Below, piece by piece: positions 43,952 through 52,738 of a stretch of DNA of 64,000 nucleotides (position 1 is the stretch's first letter; each line of letters starts with the position of its first letter). Source of the DNA: Lentzea albidocapillata subsp. violacea (GTDB lineage: Bacteria > Actinomycetota > Actinomycetes > Mycobacteriales > Pseudonocardiaceae); the NCBI RefSeq assembly GCF_900100275.1, contig NZ_FNET01000030.1, positions 19,080 through 83,079 of the forward strand. Reading direction: 5' to 3'. A program made the position numbers and the translations under genes. Under the pieces are notes generated by a model. It was given only the letters and a program-made list of their open reading frames with translations, made no database searches and was not told the DNA's origin.

Positions 43952-44899
43952 GTGAAGATCCTGATGTTCGGCCGCGGCGTGATCGCCACCGTGTACGGCT
44001 GGGCGCTGGAACAGGCCGGGCACGACGTCGAGTTCTACGTCCGGCCCGGTCGCGCGGCGCAGTACGGGGACACGACGAGCCTGGACCTGCGCGACACGCG
44101 GCGGCGCGTGTGGGGGCAGCGTGTCGAGCAGGAGTGGCCGGTGCGCTTCCGCGAGGAACTGGAGCCGGACCACGACTTCGACCTGATCGTGCTGAGCGTG
44201 GGGCACCACCGGCTGACCGAGGCGGCGGACTTCCTGGCACCCCGCGTCGGCAAGGCCACGGTGCTCGTGTTCGGCAACATCTGGGCCGAGCCGCTGGACG
44301 CGATCGGCGCACTTCCCGCCGAGCAGGTCGCGTGGGGCTTTCCCCAGGCGGGCGGCGGTTTCGACGAGAACGGCGTGCTGCGTGGCGCCATCCTGCCGTC
44401 CGTCCTCTTCGGAACCGTCGGCCCGCAGACGGAACGTGGGCGGGTCGTGCGGCGGGTGTTCCGCGAGGCGGGGTTCCGGATCAGGGAGGAACCGGACTTC
44501 CGCGGCTGGCTGCTGATCCACTTCGTGTCGGACGCCGGGCTGTTCTCGCAGGGGCTGAGGCTGGGCGCGCTGGCCGATCTCGCGGGACGCAGGCGCGACC
44601 TGCGCGAGGCGTTGCTGGCCGGGCGCGAACTGCTGCCGCTGGTCGAGGCACGAGGTGTCGTAGTCGGACGCCGTGCACTGCTGTTCCGCGCGCCGACCTG
44701 GCTGACGGCTCCCCTGTTCGCCTGGCTGACCGCTCATTTCGGGCCGGTGCGCGACAACTTCGCGACGCACTCCGACCCCGAGGCCGAGGAGCCGCGGGTG
44801 ATCTGCCGGGACACGCTGGCGGAGGCACGCCGGCTGGGCGTTCCCGCACCGCGGCTGGCGGCGGCGGAACCGAGCTTCGCGGCGGCACCCGTTCAGTGA
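43952..44899 (+). CDS. ketopantoate reductase (PanE/ApbA) family protein
   Basis: 315 residues. The N-terminal Rossmann motif ILMFGRGVIATVYGWALEQAGHDVEFYVRPG is the PanE-type dinucleotide site (GxGxxG reads GRGVIA). The C-terminal helical domain is present but divergent from true PanE, and the catalytic Lys/Glu pattern is not obvious. It may be an NADPH-dependent reductase for another 2-oxo acid. GTG 43952 with CGAGGTGG upstream. Probably repressed by the divergent TetR protein. Overlaps the amidohydrolase gene end by 7 bp. Confidence 0.8.
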   Translation: MKILMFGRGVIATVYGWALEQAGHDVEFYVRPGRAAQYGDTTSLDLRDTRRRVWGQRVEQEWPVRFREELEPDHDFDLIVLSVGHHRLTEAADFLAPRVGKATVLVFGNIWAEPLDAIGALPAEQVAWGFPQAGGGFDENGVLRGAILPSVLFGTVGPQTERGRVVRRVFREAGFRIREEPDFRGWLLIHFVSDAGLFSQGLRLGALADLAGRRRDLREALLAGRELLPLVEARGVVVGRRALLFRAPTWLTAPLFAWLTAHFGPVRDNFATHSDPEAEEPRVICRDTLAEARRLGVPAPRLAAAEPSFAAAPVQ

Positions 44900-47898
44900 T
44901 CGCAGCAGACGCGCTCGGCCCACTCCGGCTCGTGCCACCAATGCCTCTTCTCCGCGGACGGCAAGGGGCCCAGCGCGGCTGACATCGTGAGCGCCTGCGA
45001 CTGCTGGTAGGGCGCGAGCAGGTCAGGAACCCGGTGGAGCACTCCGCCGACCATGACCTGCTCGACGTTCGCCGCCGCCTTGATGTCGGCCAGCGGGTTG
45101 CCCCGCACGAACGCGATGTCCGCGGGCGCACCGGGCTTGATCGCGCCGAGCGGCAGGCCCAGCCACTTCGCCGGGTTGCGGGTCGCGGTGATGAGCGCTT
45201 CCCTTGGTGTGAAGCCGTATTCGACCAGTGCGCGCAGGTTCTGGTGCGTGGCGGTGGCGGGGCTGTCGAGCGGCGCGTCGGTGCCGGTGATGACGAACCC
45301 GCCGCCCCGGTGGACGTTCAGCGCGAACTCGACCCAGCCCTTCAGGATCACCCGCGAGGCCGTGGCCGCCGGGGTGCCCTGCTTGGTGGCGTCGGCCAGG
45401 TTCCGCTCGTACTCCCACGGCGGGTAGAGCACGCGGGTGCGTTCGTCGGTGGCCAGCGACTTGTCGTTGTCGTACAGGGCGCGTGAGTGGAACAGTGTGG
45501 GCGTCATCGACATGCCGGACCTGGTGAACAGCGCCACCACGTCCTGATAAGCCTTGCCCTGCCTGGTGATGGTGTGGGAGTAGCCGAGCCGGTTGGTGGC
45601 GCCGACGTGTTCCATGCCGTCCATGCCGATGTTGGCGGCCGGGTACAGGTAGTGGGACGACAGCGGCAGCCGCGACCGTTGCACGGCGGCGCGTTGCAGT
45701 TCGACGGGCAGTCGGACGTAGGTCTTGATCATGTCGTAGCCGAGCTCGTGGGCGCGGCGCAGTTCGAGGTCGAGCTGGGCCCTGCTGAGCGTCGGGCGCA
45801 TGAAGTTGTAGTAGACGCGCGAGCCGTCGACGGCCTCGCCGGTGGCGTAGAAACGCGGCCCCGTCAGGGTTCCCGCCGCCAGCGCCTCCCTGGTCTCGAT
45901 CATCTGGTAGACCGGGTCGCCCGGTGAGCGGACGGTCGTGACGCCGTACGCGAGCCAGACGTTGCCCTGCCGCGCGCCCCACTGGCGGCCGCGCAGGTGC
46001 CAGTGGTTGTGGGCGTCGATCAGGCCCGGGATGGCGGTGAGGCCGGACGCGTCGACGTCTGCCTTGCCGCGGTGTGGGCGGATCTGCTCGACCTTGCCGT
46101 TCTCTACGACGATGTCGACGTCGTGCTTGAGCTCGTGCGCCTCGCCGTCCCAGTAGGCGCCGACGTGGATCACCTTGCGTTCCGGCGCCTTCGGCTTGCG
46201 CCAGGTCAGGCCGTGCCGGATGGTCGTGACCTTCCCGTCCAGAGTGGACTTCCGGATCCGGCCGTTGTTCAGGTACACCAACGCTTCGTTGCCGTGCCAA
46301 GCCAACGAGTCCGTGACCTCGCGGGTGATCTGGCGCGGCTCACCCTGGAAGGTGCCCTTGCCGTCGACCGGGACGACCCACGCGACGCTCTCGACGACGA
46401 ACGCGAGGTGCCTGCCGTCCGGCGACCACACCGGGCCGTCGTCGCCGCGGGTGGCGATCGAGCGGAACGGCATCGGCTCGGTGTACTTCAGCTCACCGCT
46501 CACGAGGTCGATGCTCAGGATCTGGCTGGTGCCTTCGCGGAACCGGCGGGAGAACGGCTTCACCGCGGCGAGTGCGACCGTGCCGCCGTCCTTCGACCAG
46601 GTCGGGCGGCCCGGCTGGAACAGCGTCGGCGTGACCTGCCTGCGCGCCTGCCGGTCGGTGATCCACACCTGGCCGTCCTGGTCCAGGTAGGCCACCTTGG
46701 TGCCGTCCGGCGAGAACCGGGGCGTGATCTGCGCGTGCGGCGCCGGCGCGTACAGCTCGTCCTTGCCGGTGTCCAGGTCGCGAACCCACAGCTGCGCGAC
46801 GCCGGTGCGATCGCTCGCGTAGACGATCTTCCTGCCGTCGGGCGAGAAGTCCGGGTCCGAGTCGAAGTACCTGCCGTCCGTGAGCTTCGTGGCCTTGCCG
46901 TCGCTCAGCACGTACAGCGCGTTCAACGCCCGGAAGGCGATCTTCCCGTCACTGGACACCACCGGACCGGCGATGCCTTTGACCGCGCCGCCGGTAAGGT
47001 TCCTGGTGCGGTGCGGCCTGCGGTTCGTGCACACCGGAACCGTGGCCTCGAACGGTATGTCCTCAGTGGACCCGTTGGCACGCCTGCGAATTCGGCCGTC
47101 CGCGGTGTAGAGCACGCTGTCGCCGTCCCAGGCCGGCGCGAACCCGAAGACGTCCTGGCCCGTGACCACGGCGGTCGTCCCGAGCACCAGCTCGGCCTGA
47201 CCGGGCCGCATCCGCGTGTAGCTGGGCCGACCACCAGGCCCGAACGCCGCCCCGAACAGCTGCGTGCCCGCCGGAGCCGTGACGAGCCGCTCCCGTACGC
47301 CGCCCAGCGTCACCGTGTCGACCGCCGCGTTGCCGACGGTGAAGATGATCCGCGTGCCGTCACCCGACCACTGCGGCGCCGCGGCCTCGTCCGGCACCCC
47401 GGTCAGCTGCGTGATCGTGCCGGTCGCGAGTTCGAGCAGGTGCACGCCGTAGCTGCCGGCCCGGTCGCTGACGAACGCGAGGTGACTGCCGTCCGGCGAG
47501 AACGCGGGCTCCCGGTGGTCGTACCTCCCCCGCGTGAGTTGCCTGAGCCCCTTGCCGTCCAGCCCGATGACGCAGAGGTGGTAGTTGCCGTCCCGATAGG
47601 ACTGGAACGCGATCTGCCCGCCCGGCCCGAACGACGGCAACGAGGCGTCCTGCAACTCGTCGGTGAGCTTGCGCGCTTCCCCGCCGGTGGCAGGCAGCAC
47701 CCAGATGGCCGTGACGAGGTCGATGGCGAGCCACCTGCCGTCCCGCGACCGCGAGACCGAGATGTTGGTGCCCTGCGTCAGCCTCACCCGCTCGCCGGGC
47801 TCGGCCTGGGCGGCGCCGATCGTGAGCGTGGACGCGGCAGTGGCGACAGCGGCGGCTTGGCCGGAGCGGGTCAGCAGTTCACGGCGCGACAGTTCCAT
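44893..47898 (-). CDS. Tat-exported TolB-like propeller/amidohydrolase
   Basis: 1001 residues. The Tat signal SRRELLTRSGQAAAVATA leads to a WD40-like beta-propeller of the TolB type at about 40-560, with repeats such as FSPDGSHLAFVSDR, FSPDGRKIVYASDR and WSPDGRHLAFV. An amidohydrolase barrel at about 560-960 follows, with metal motif LIDAHNHWH near 630, SSHYLYP, and ITGTDAPLDSP. Members act on imides, peptides or cyclic amides outside the cell. The C terminus ends CCDH, which is unusual. Ribosome-binding site is weak. Convergent with the reductase gene. Confidence 0.85.
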   Translation of the reverse strand: MELSRRELLTRSGQAAAVATAASTLTIGAAQAEPGERVRLTQGTNISVSRSRDGRWLAIDLVTAIWVLPATGGEARKLTDELQDASLPSFGPGGQIAFQSYRDGNYHLCVIGLDGKGLRQLTRGRYDHREPAFSPDGSHLAFVSDRAGSYGVHLLELATGTITQLTGVPDEAAAPQWSGDGTRIIFTVGNAAVDTVTLGGVRERLVTAPAGTQLFGAAFGPGGRPSYTRMRPGQAELVLGTTAVVTGQDVFGFAPAWDGDSVLYTADGRIRRRANGSTEDIPFEATVPVCTNRRPHRTRNLTGGAVKGIAGPVVSSDGKIAFRALNALYVLSDGKATKLTDGRYFDSDPDFSPDGRKIVYASDRTGVAQLWVRDLDTGKDELYAPAPHAQITPRFSPDGTKVAYLDQDGQVWITDRQARRQVTPTLFQPGRPTWSKDGGTVALAAVKPFSRRFREGTSQILSIDLVSGELKYTEPMPFRSIATRGDDGPVWSPDGRHLAFVVESVAWVVPVDGKGTFQGEPRQITREVTDSLAWHGNEALVYLNNGRIRKSTLDGKVTTIRHGLTWRKPKAPERKVIHVGAYWDGEAHELKHDVDIVVENGKVEQIRPHRGKADVDASGLTAIPGLIDAHNHWHLRGRQWGARQGNVWLAYGVTTVRSPGDPVYQMIETREALAAGTLTGPRFYATGEAVDGSRVYYNFMRPTLSRAQLDLELRRAHELGYDMIKTYVRLPVELQRAAVQRSRLPLSSHYLYPAANIGMDGMEHVGATNRLGYSHTITRQGKAYQDVVALFTRSGMSMTPTLFHSRALYDNDKSLATDERTRVLYPPWEYERNLADATKQGTPAATASRVILKGWVEFALNVHRGGGFVITGTDAPLDSPATATHQNLRALVEYGFTPREALITATRNPAKWLGLPLGAIKPGAPADIAFVRGNPLADIKAAANVEQVMVGGVLHRVPDLLAPYQQSQALTMSAALGPLPSAEKRHWWHEPEWAERVCCDH

Positions 47899-48077
47899 AT
47901 CGGCAGCACTCCCCCGAATGGTGTTCCCCTAGGAACCCCACCCTGGCACTGCCAGAGCCGTGCGCCATCGGCCGTTCGGACCAGCGCCCACCGCTCGGGA
48001 CGCTGGTTCCAGCCAACGGACCAAGGACCTGGCCAGACACCCAACACGAGGGCATCCCGCCGCTTCTGGCCAAGGGC

Positions 48078-48467
48078 CTAAAGGACGAGTGCGCCCTCGA
48101 TCCGGGCCACCATCGCGTCCTCGGCCTCGACGATGACACCGTCGGCCTCGGCCACCTCGCGGCAGATCGCCAGCACGGCGCGCGGGAAGTCCCTGGCGTC
48201 CTCCGGCGACTTGGCCGTGAGGGTCTTCATCGAGGAGCGCAGGGCTTCCAGGATGACGGGCTCGATCTCCTCGTCGGTGCCGGCGGGCACGGACGGGCGG
48301 GCGCTGCCCAGGACGACGCGCAGGTCGGGTGACAGGTTCGCGAGAGCGCGCAGGCCGGCGAAGCGTTCCTCCAGCACGGGGCCGGGGTCGGCGTGGGAAA
48401 CCAGCAGCATGGCGCCGTACACGGCGGTGCGCAGCGTGCGGCTCTCCTCGTCGGTGTAGAAGATCAT
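48078..48467 (-). CDS. TerB-like domain protein
   Basis: 129 residues, mostly helical. The stretch AICREVAEADGVIVEAEDAMVARI has the acidic EADG...E pattern of TerB-like (tellurite resistance, DUF533-like) domains. No other tellurite genes are nearby, so the role is unknown. ATG 48467 lies 7 nt after TAGAGT (48480-48475), so the transcript is probably leaderless. Preceded downstream by 180 bp of intergenic sequence with nothing recognisable. Confidence 0.6.
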   Translation of the reverse strand: MIFYTDEESRTLRTAVYGAMLLVSHADPGPVLEERFAGLRALANLSPDLRVVLGSARPSVPAGTDEEIEPVILEALRSSMKTLTAKSPEDARDFPRAVLAICREVAEADGVIVEAEDAMVARIEGALVL

Positions 48468-48655
48468 GTGGCCCACTCTATGTCGTCGGGTCAGGCGGTT
48501 GTTCTGGCGTTGATTAGAGGACTCTCCAGCTCTCTCGCGGTTGCTTCTCAGCTGCGAAAACGCCTGTGACGGACGTCTATCGCGGACGAAGCGAACAAAC
48601 TGACCGGTCTGCGCGTTGAGATGGGTTGAGACCGTCCAGCCAGGAGGATGCACGC

Positions 48656-49810
48656 ATGACGACCACCGCTACCCGGCCCCGCATCACGGTTCGGCGGGTG
48701 GTGTTCACGCTCGTCCTCTTCAGCGTGACGACGTTGCTGTTCTGGGTGCCGTTCGAGGGGCTGTTCGCGGCCAGTGCGGAGTGGCCCGACCCGGTCCGGC
48801 CGATCGCCGCCGGCGTGTTCGTCGCGGGTGCCATCACGATGATCGTGCTGTTCACCCAGCGCGGCAGCGACCGCGCCGCGCGGGTCTCGCAGTTCCTGCT
48901 GGGCTTCGTGTGGATCGCGTTCGTGTGGACGCTGATCACCGACGTCGTGCGGCTCGGGCTCGCGCTGGGCGGCGTCGAGAACCCGTTCCGCTCCCGTTTC
49001 ATCGCCGTGCTGCTCGCGGTCCTCATCGTCACCGTGACGGTCTACGGGGTGTACGAGGCGATGCGCGTGCCGCGGATCAAGCGGCAGGACGTGACGATTC
49101 CCCGGCTCGACCCCGCGTTCGACGGCCTGACCGTCGCGGTCATCACCGACACGCACTACGGCGCCATCAACCGCGCGAAGTGGTCGAGGGGCATGGTCGA
49201 CGCGGTCAACGCACTCGGCGCCGACGTCGCCGTGCACGTCGGTGACATCGCGGACGGCACCGCCGAGCAGCGCCTGGAGCAGGCCACCCCGCTCGGCGAC
49301 GTGAACACCGAGCACCGCTTCTACATCACCGGCAACCACGAGTACTACTCGAACGCGCAGGGCTGGATCGACCTGATGACCCGGCTGGGCTGGAAGGCGT
49401 TGCGCAACGAGCACGTGGCCCTTGAGCGCGGCGGCGCCAAGCTGGTGTTCGCGGGCATCGACGACATCACGGCCAGTCATTCCGGCGAGCCCGGCCACGC
49501 CGCCGACCTCGCGCTCGCGTTGCGCGGCGCCGACTCCACCGCGCCGGTCGTGCTGCTCGCGCACCAGCCGTCCGAGATCAAGAAGGCCGTCGGCGCCGGG
49601 GTGGACCTGCAGCTGTCCGGGCACACGCACGGCGGGCAGATCTGGCCGTTCCACTACCTGGTGCGGCTGCAGCAGCCGGTGGTCGCCGGCCTGAGCAGGC
49701 ACAGCGACCGCACCCAGCTCTACACCAGCCGCGGCGCCGGCTTCTGGGGCCCGCCGATGCGCGTCTTCGCGCCCAGCGAGATCACGCTGCTGACGCTCAA
49801 AGCGAGCTGA
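48656..49810 (+). CDS. membrane-anchored metallophosphoesterase
   Basis: 384 residues. Four membrane helices fill about residues 10-140. The calcineurin-like domain follows with VITDTHYGAI, VGDIADG, GNHEYYSNAQG and SGHTHGGQIWP, so all metal-binding motifs are intact. YaeI/YkuE-like members hydrolyse UDP-diacylglucosamine or other phosphoesters. AGGAGG precedes ATG 48656. It overlaps the convergent histidine-phosphatase gene by 14 bp. Confidence 0.9.
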   Translation: MTTTATRPRITVRRVVFTLVLFSVTTLLFWVPFEGLFAASAEWPDPVRPIAAGVFVAGAITMIVLFTQRGSDRAARVSQFLLGFVWIAFVWTLITDVVRLGLALGGVENPFRSRFIAVLLAVLIVTVTVYGVYEAMRVPRIKRQDVTIPRLDPAFDGLTVAVITDTHYGAINRAKWSRGMVDAVNALGADVAVHVGDIADGTAEQRLEQATPLGDVNTEHRFYITGNHEYYSNAQGWIDLMTRLGWKALRNEHVALERGGAKLVFAGIDDITASHSGEPGHAADLALALRGADSTAPVVLLAHQPSEIKKAVGAGVDLQLSGHTHGGQIWPFHYLVRLQQPVVAGLSRHSDRTQLYTSRGAGFWGPPMRVFAPSEITLLTLKAS

Positions 49811-50342
49811 GGTGCTCCCCGGAAAGATGGCCACTGTCGTTGAACCTGATCAAACGAGGTGACTCGCCGGTCGTGTAGCGGATGACCGTGAGCGCCGCGT
49901 GGTCGTGGTTCAGCGTCAGCCACCGCTCGGGCGGGGCGTCCAGCGCGTCCCGCACCAGCCAGCCGATCAGGAACGAGTGCGTCACGACCAGCACCGGGCC
50001 GTCGCCGGGCCGGGCGAACCGCGTCTCGGCCTCGTGGGCCAGCGCGGGGCCGCGAGTGCGTTCCGACTCCGGGAACCGCTCGAAGAACTCGTCGTGGTCA
50101 GGGACGAAGTGCGGCACGTAGTCGTCCGCCGCCGCCTCGGCGCGGCAGGGCACGCGCAGCACGTCGGCGAGGATCGACGCGGTCTCGGTGGCACGAGGCA
50201 GGGGGCCGTGGTGCACGGCCGCGAAACCCGTGCCCCGCAACCGTTCCGCCAGGGCCTCGGCCTGCTTGCGGCCACGCGCCGTCAGCCGGGACTCGTCCTT
50301 CGTCGCCTCACCGTGCCGGACCAGATGCAGATCTCTTGTCAC
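49797..50342 (-). CDS. histidine phosphatase family protein
   Basis: 181 residues with the phosphoglycerate-mutase-like core: LHLVRHGEATKD at the N terminus (RHG), GPLPRATETA (second Arg), and VVTHSFLIGWLV (second His). It dephosphorylates an unknown small molecule or protein. GTG 50342 overlaps the stop of the preceding secreted-protein gene (GTGA), so the two are translationally coupled. Confidence 0.88.
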   Translation of the reverse strand: MTRDLHLVRHGEATKDESRLTARGRKQAEALAERLRGTGFAAVHHGPLPRATETASILADVLRVPCRAEAAADDYVPHFVPDHDEFFERFPESERTRGPALAHEAETRFARPGDGPVLVVTHSFLIGWLVRDALDAPPERWLTLNHDHAALTVIRYTTGESPRLIRFNDSGHLSGEHLSSL

Positions 50343-51253
50343 GCCGTGCAGTCTGCCTTGAGGGCACTCGCGGCGTGATGGGCGTAGGTCGGTCCGGAGT
50401 TGTTCCAGTCCTGACCTCGCGTGACGAGCTGCACGGTCAGGTTTCCGCTGGCCTTGAACCTCCCGGCGGCGACCCACTGCCCGCGCTTGTCGACCTGCTT
50501 GATCGCGAACGACGCCATCGGGGTGCCGCCGACACCGTTGCGGTCGAAGACGTAGTACACGGTCGGGTTACCCCCGACCTCCTGCAGGCCACCATTCGGG
50601 ATGTGCACGGAGACGTCACACGTGCCGGTCGCCGCGAACGTCCACAGGGCGTAGGCCGAGGTGTCGTCGCGGCGGGCGTCGCCGGACATCGGGATCGACA
50701 CGAACGTCGAGCCGCACTTGCCGTCGCCGTGGTCGACCCAGCCCCTGCGGCCGTCGCGGTACGAGCCGACGCTGGTGTAGCCGCCGCAGCCGGGGCCCGT
50801 CGTGAACGACTTGGCACCGGCGGGAGGCTTGGCGGTGTCACGGGCGGGCGGCGGAACGGCGTTCTGCGTCGGCGTGGGCATCAGCCCCAGGGCGGACGAG
50901 GCGAGTGACGGGTCCAGGCTGTTCGCCGACGTCGACTCCGCCGGCAACTCCTCCGGCGGGGTGATCAGGCCGGGGATGTAGCTGTGCGAGGGGTTCGCGA
51001 CGTCCGTGCCGCCGCTGCCGGAACCACCGTCGAACGTGGCGATGGCGATCCCGCCGAGAACGAGGAGCGCGACGATGGCGACGATCGCGGCGGTGCGGGG
51101 CTTGAACGGACCGGCCGGCGGCTTCTCCTGCTGCTCCGGAAGGTCACCGGCCGCGGCCCAGCGGGCGGCACCCCTGGCGCGGGCGGCCTCCATCAGCGCC
51201 TGGTCGGGCGCCAGATGGCGCTCGGTCGGTTCGTCGGGGAACTGGGTGGGCAC
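50339..51253 (-). CDS. membrane-anchored extracellular protein with golvesin-like C-terminal domain
   Basis: 304 residues. A cytoplasmic N-terminal 50 residues and one helix (AAIVAIVALLVLGGIAIATF, near 55-74) are followed by a Pro/Ser/Thr-rich linker and an extracellular domain of about 150 residues. That domain contains FAATGTCDVSVHIPNG, VYYVFDRNG, GQWVAAGRFKASGNLTVQL and AHHAASALKADC, a pattern like golvesin/Xly-type carbohydrate-binding domains, with paired cysteines. GTG 51253 lies 7 nt after CACACT and may be leaderless. Coupled to the histidine phosphatase. Confidence 0.6.
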   Translation of the reverse strand: MPTQFPDEPTERHLAPDQALMEAARARGAARWAAAGDLPEQQEKPPAGPFKPRTAAIVAIVALLVLGGIAIATFDGGSGSGGTDVANPSHSYIPGLITPPEELPAESTSANSLDPSLASSALGLMPTPTQNAVPPPARDTAKPPAGAKSFTTGPGCGGYTSVGSYRDGRRGWVDHGDGKCGSTFVSIPMSGDARRDDTSAYALWTFAATGTCDVSVHIPNGGLQEVGGNPTVYYVFDRNGVGGTPMASFAIKQVDKRGQWVAAGRFKASGNLTVQLVTRGQDWNNSGPTYAHHAASALKADCTA

Positions 51254-51628
51254 GGAGCGCAGTGTGCCAGGGACACAGGGCCACCCGAACGTGTGGTTGT
51301 TTCACGAACGGGTTGTTTGAGTCCAATGGACCGCACGCTGTGCAGGCGGCTAGGCCGTTTCGGCTACGTACCGTCACGACGACCGGCGGAGCAGACCTTC
51401 ATTACTGACTCGTGAGTCAGGCTAAGCACCGGGTCGCACCTGCGCACACCTGCCGCACCGGACCCGAAAAACCGGATCTTGTTCCGGTTGCCGTGTCACA
51501 GAACGAAAACGCCTGCAGAACGCCTTGATCTCGCTGCGTTTCGGGGGCAACAGAACCGGTTCAGCGTCTCGATCTTCCCGCGAGAACGGCGGTAGCCAAG
51601 CTCTTCGGGCGCGCCTAGGGTGCGCGCC
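51254..51628. other. intergenic region with orphan palindromes
   Basis: No gene seen. It contains CTGACTC-GT-GAGTCAG (51405-51420), a TetR-type palindrome without a TetR gene beside it, and a hairpin AACCGGA (51470-51476)/TCCGGTT (51483-51489). A TAGGGT box (51616-51621) lies 7 nt before the next start. Confidence 0.6.
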
Positions 51629-52738
51629 ATGCCCTCAGGTAGACAGGCCGTCGTGCTGCTTGCCGCCCTCGTGGCGGGTTGCGGCACGGCGATCCCCGGT
51701 ACCCCCGTCGCCGGACCGCAGCAGTCACCTCAGACCTCGGCGTCCCAGACCGTCACCGTCGTGACGACGCCACCGCCGAGCAGCAGCGCCGTCCCCACGC
51801 CTGCTCCTCCGCCCCCGCCTGCCCCCGTCGCGAAGTTCGGCAACCCGAACGGCACCGCCGCCGTGCCACCGGCCGCCGCCGCCGAGGACACCTCGAAGCC
51901 CACCCGCGTGATCGGCACCGGCGCGCCCGCGAGTTGCACGTCGCAGGCCGTGGTCGACGCGGTCGCGGCCGGCGGGATCGTCACCTTCGACTGCGGCCCG
52001 CAGCCGCTCACCATCCCGATGGCCACGACCGCGAAGGTCCGCGCGAGGACCGTTCTCGACGGCGGTGGCCGCATCACGTTGAGCGGCCAGGGACAGCGCC
52101 GGGTGCTCGACCACAACGCGCCGAGGCTCGTGGTCCAGAACATCACCCTCGCCGACGGCAACTCGACCGGCGACACGGCCGACGGCGGAGGCGGCGGCGC
52201 GATCATGGTGCGCGGCGGCCAGCTCAAGGTCGTGAACTCCCGCTTCGCGAACAACAGGTGCGACGCCAACGGTCCCGACCTCGGCGGTGCCGCGATCCGC
52301 GTGACCGACTGGGCGGAGAAGGTGCCCGTCTACGTCACCGGCAGCACGTTCGAGGGCGGCGTGTGCTCCAACGGCGGAGCGTTGAGCAGCATCGGCGCGT
52401 CCTGGGTCGTGCTCAACAGCCTGATGAGGAACAACAAGGCCGTCGGCCGCGGCGCCAACCCGGCCCGCGGTGGCACGCCGGGTGGCGGCAGCGGTGGCGC
52501 GATCTACAACGACGGCAACACGTTCACGCTGCGCGTCGCCGGTTCCCTGATCGAGGACAACCAGGCCAACGAGGGTGGTGGCGCGGTGTTCTTCGTCAGC
52601 AACGACAACTCGGGCTCGATGTCGGTCGAGGGCTCCACGTTGCGCCGCAACCCGAGCCTGGGTTTCGAGACCGTCAAGGGGATCTTCTACCTAGGCGTGG
52701 GCGGCAAGCCGAAGGTCACCGCCTCGACGATCCAGTGA
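51629..52738 (+). CDS. right-handed beta-helix lipoprotein
   Basis: 369 residues. Lipobox LVAGC follows a signal peptide, then a Pro/Thr-rich linker (PSSSAVPTPAPPPPPAP) and a parallel beta-helix of about 260 residues with rungs such as LVVQNITLADGNS, LKVVNSRFANNRCD, VYVTGSTFEGG and LRVAGSLIEDNQAN. This is the architecture of polymorphic outer-membrane-like and pectate-lyase-fold surface proteins. No catalytic residues are identifiable, so it may bind or cleave polysaccharide. ATG 51629 follows TAGGGT by 7 nt, leaderless. Overlaps the convergent transporter by 48 bp. Confidence 0.8.
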   Translation: MPSGRQAVVLLAALVAGCGTAIPGTPVAGPQQSPQTSASQTVTVVTTPPPSSSAVPTPAPPPPPAPVAKFGNPNGTAAVPPAAAAEDTSKPTRVIGTGAPASCTSQAVVDAVAAGGIVTFDCGPQPLTIPMATTAKVRARTVLDGGGRITLSGQGQRRVLDHNAPRLVVQNITLADGNSTGDTADGGGGGAIMVRGGQLKVVNSRFANNRCDANGPDLGGAAIRVTDWAEKVPVYVTGSTFEGGVCSNGGALSSIGASWVVLNSLMRNNKAVGRGANPARGGTPGGGSGGAIYNDGNTFTLRVAGSLIEDNQANEGGGAVFFVSNDNSGSMSVEGSTLRRNPSLGFETVKGIFYLGVGGKPKVTASTIQ

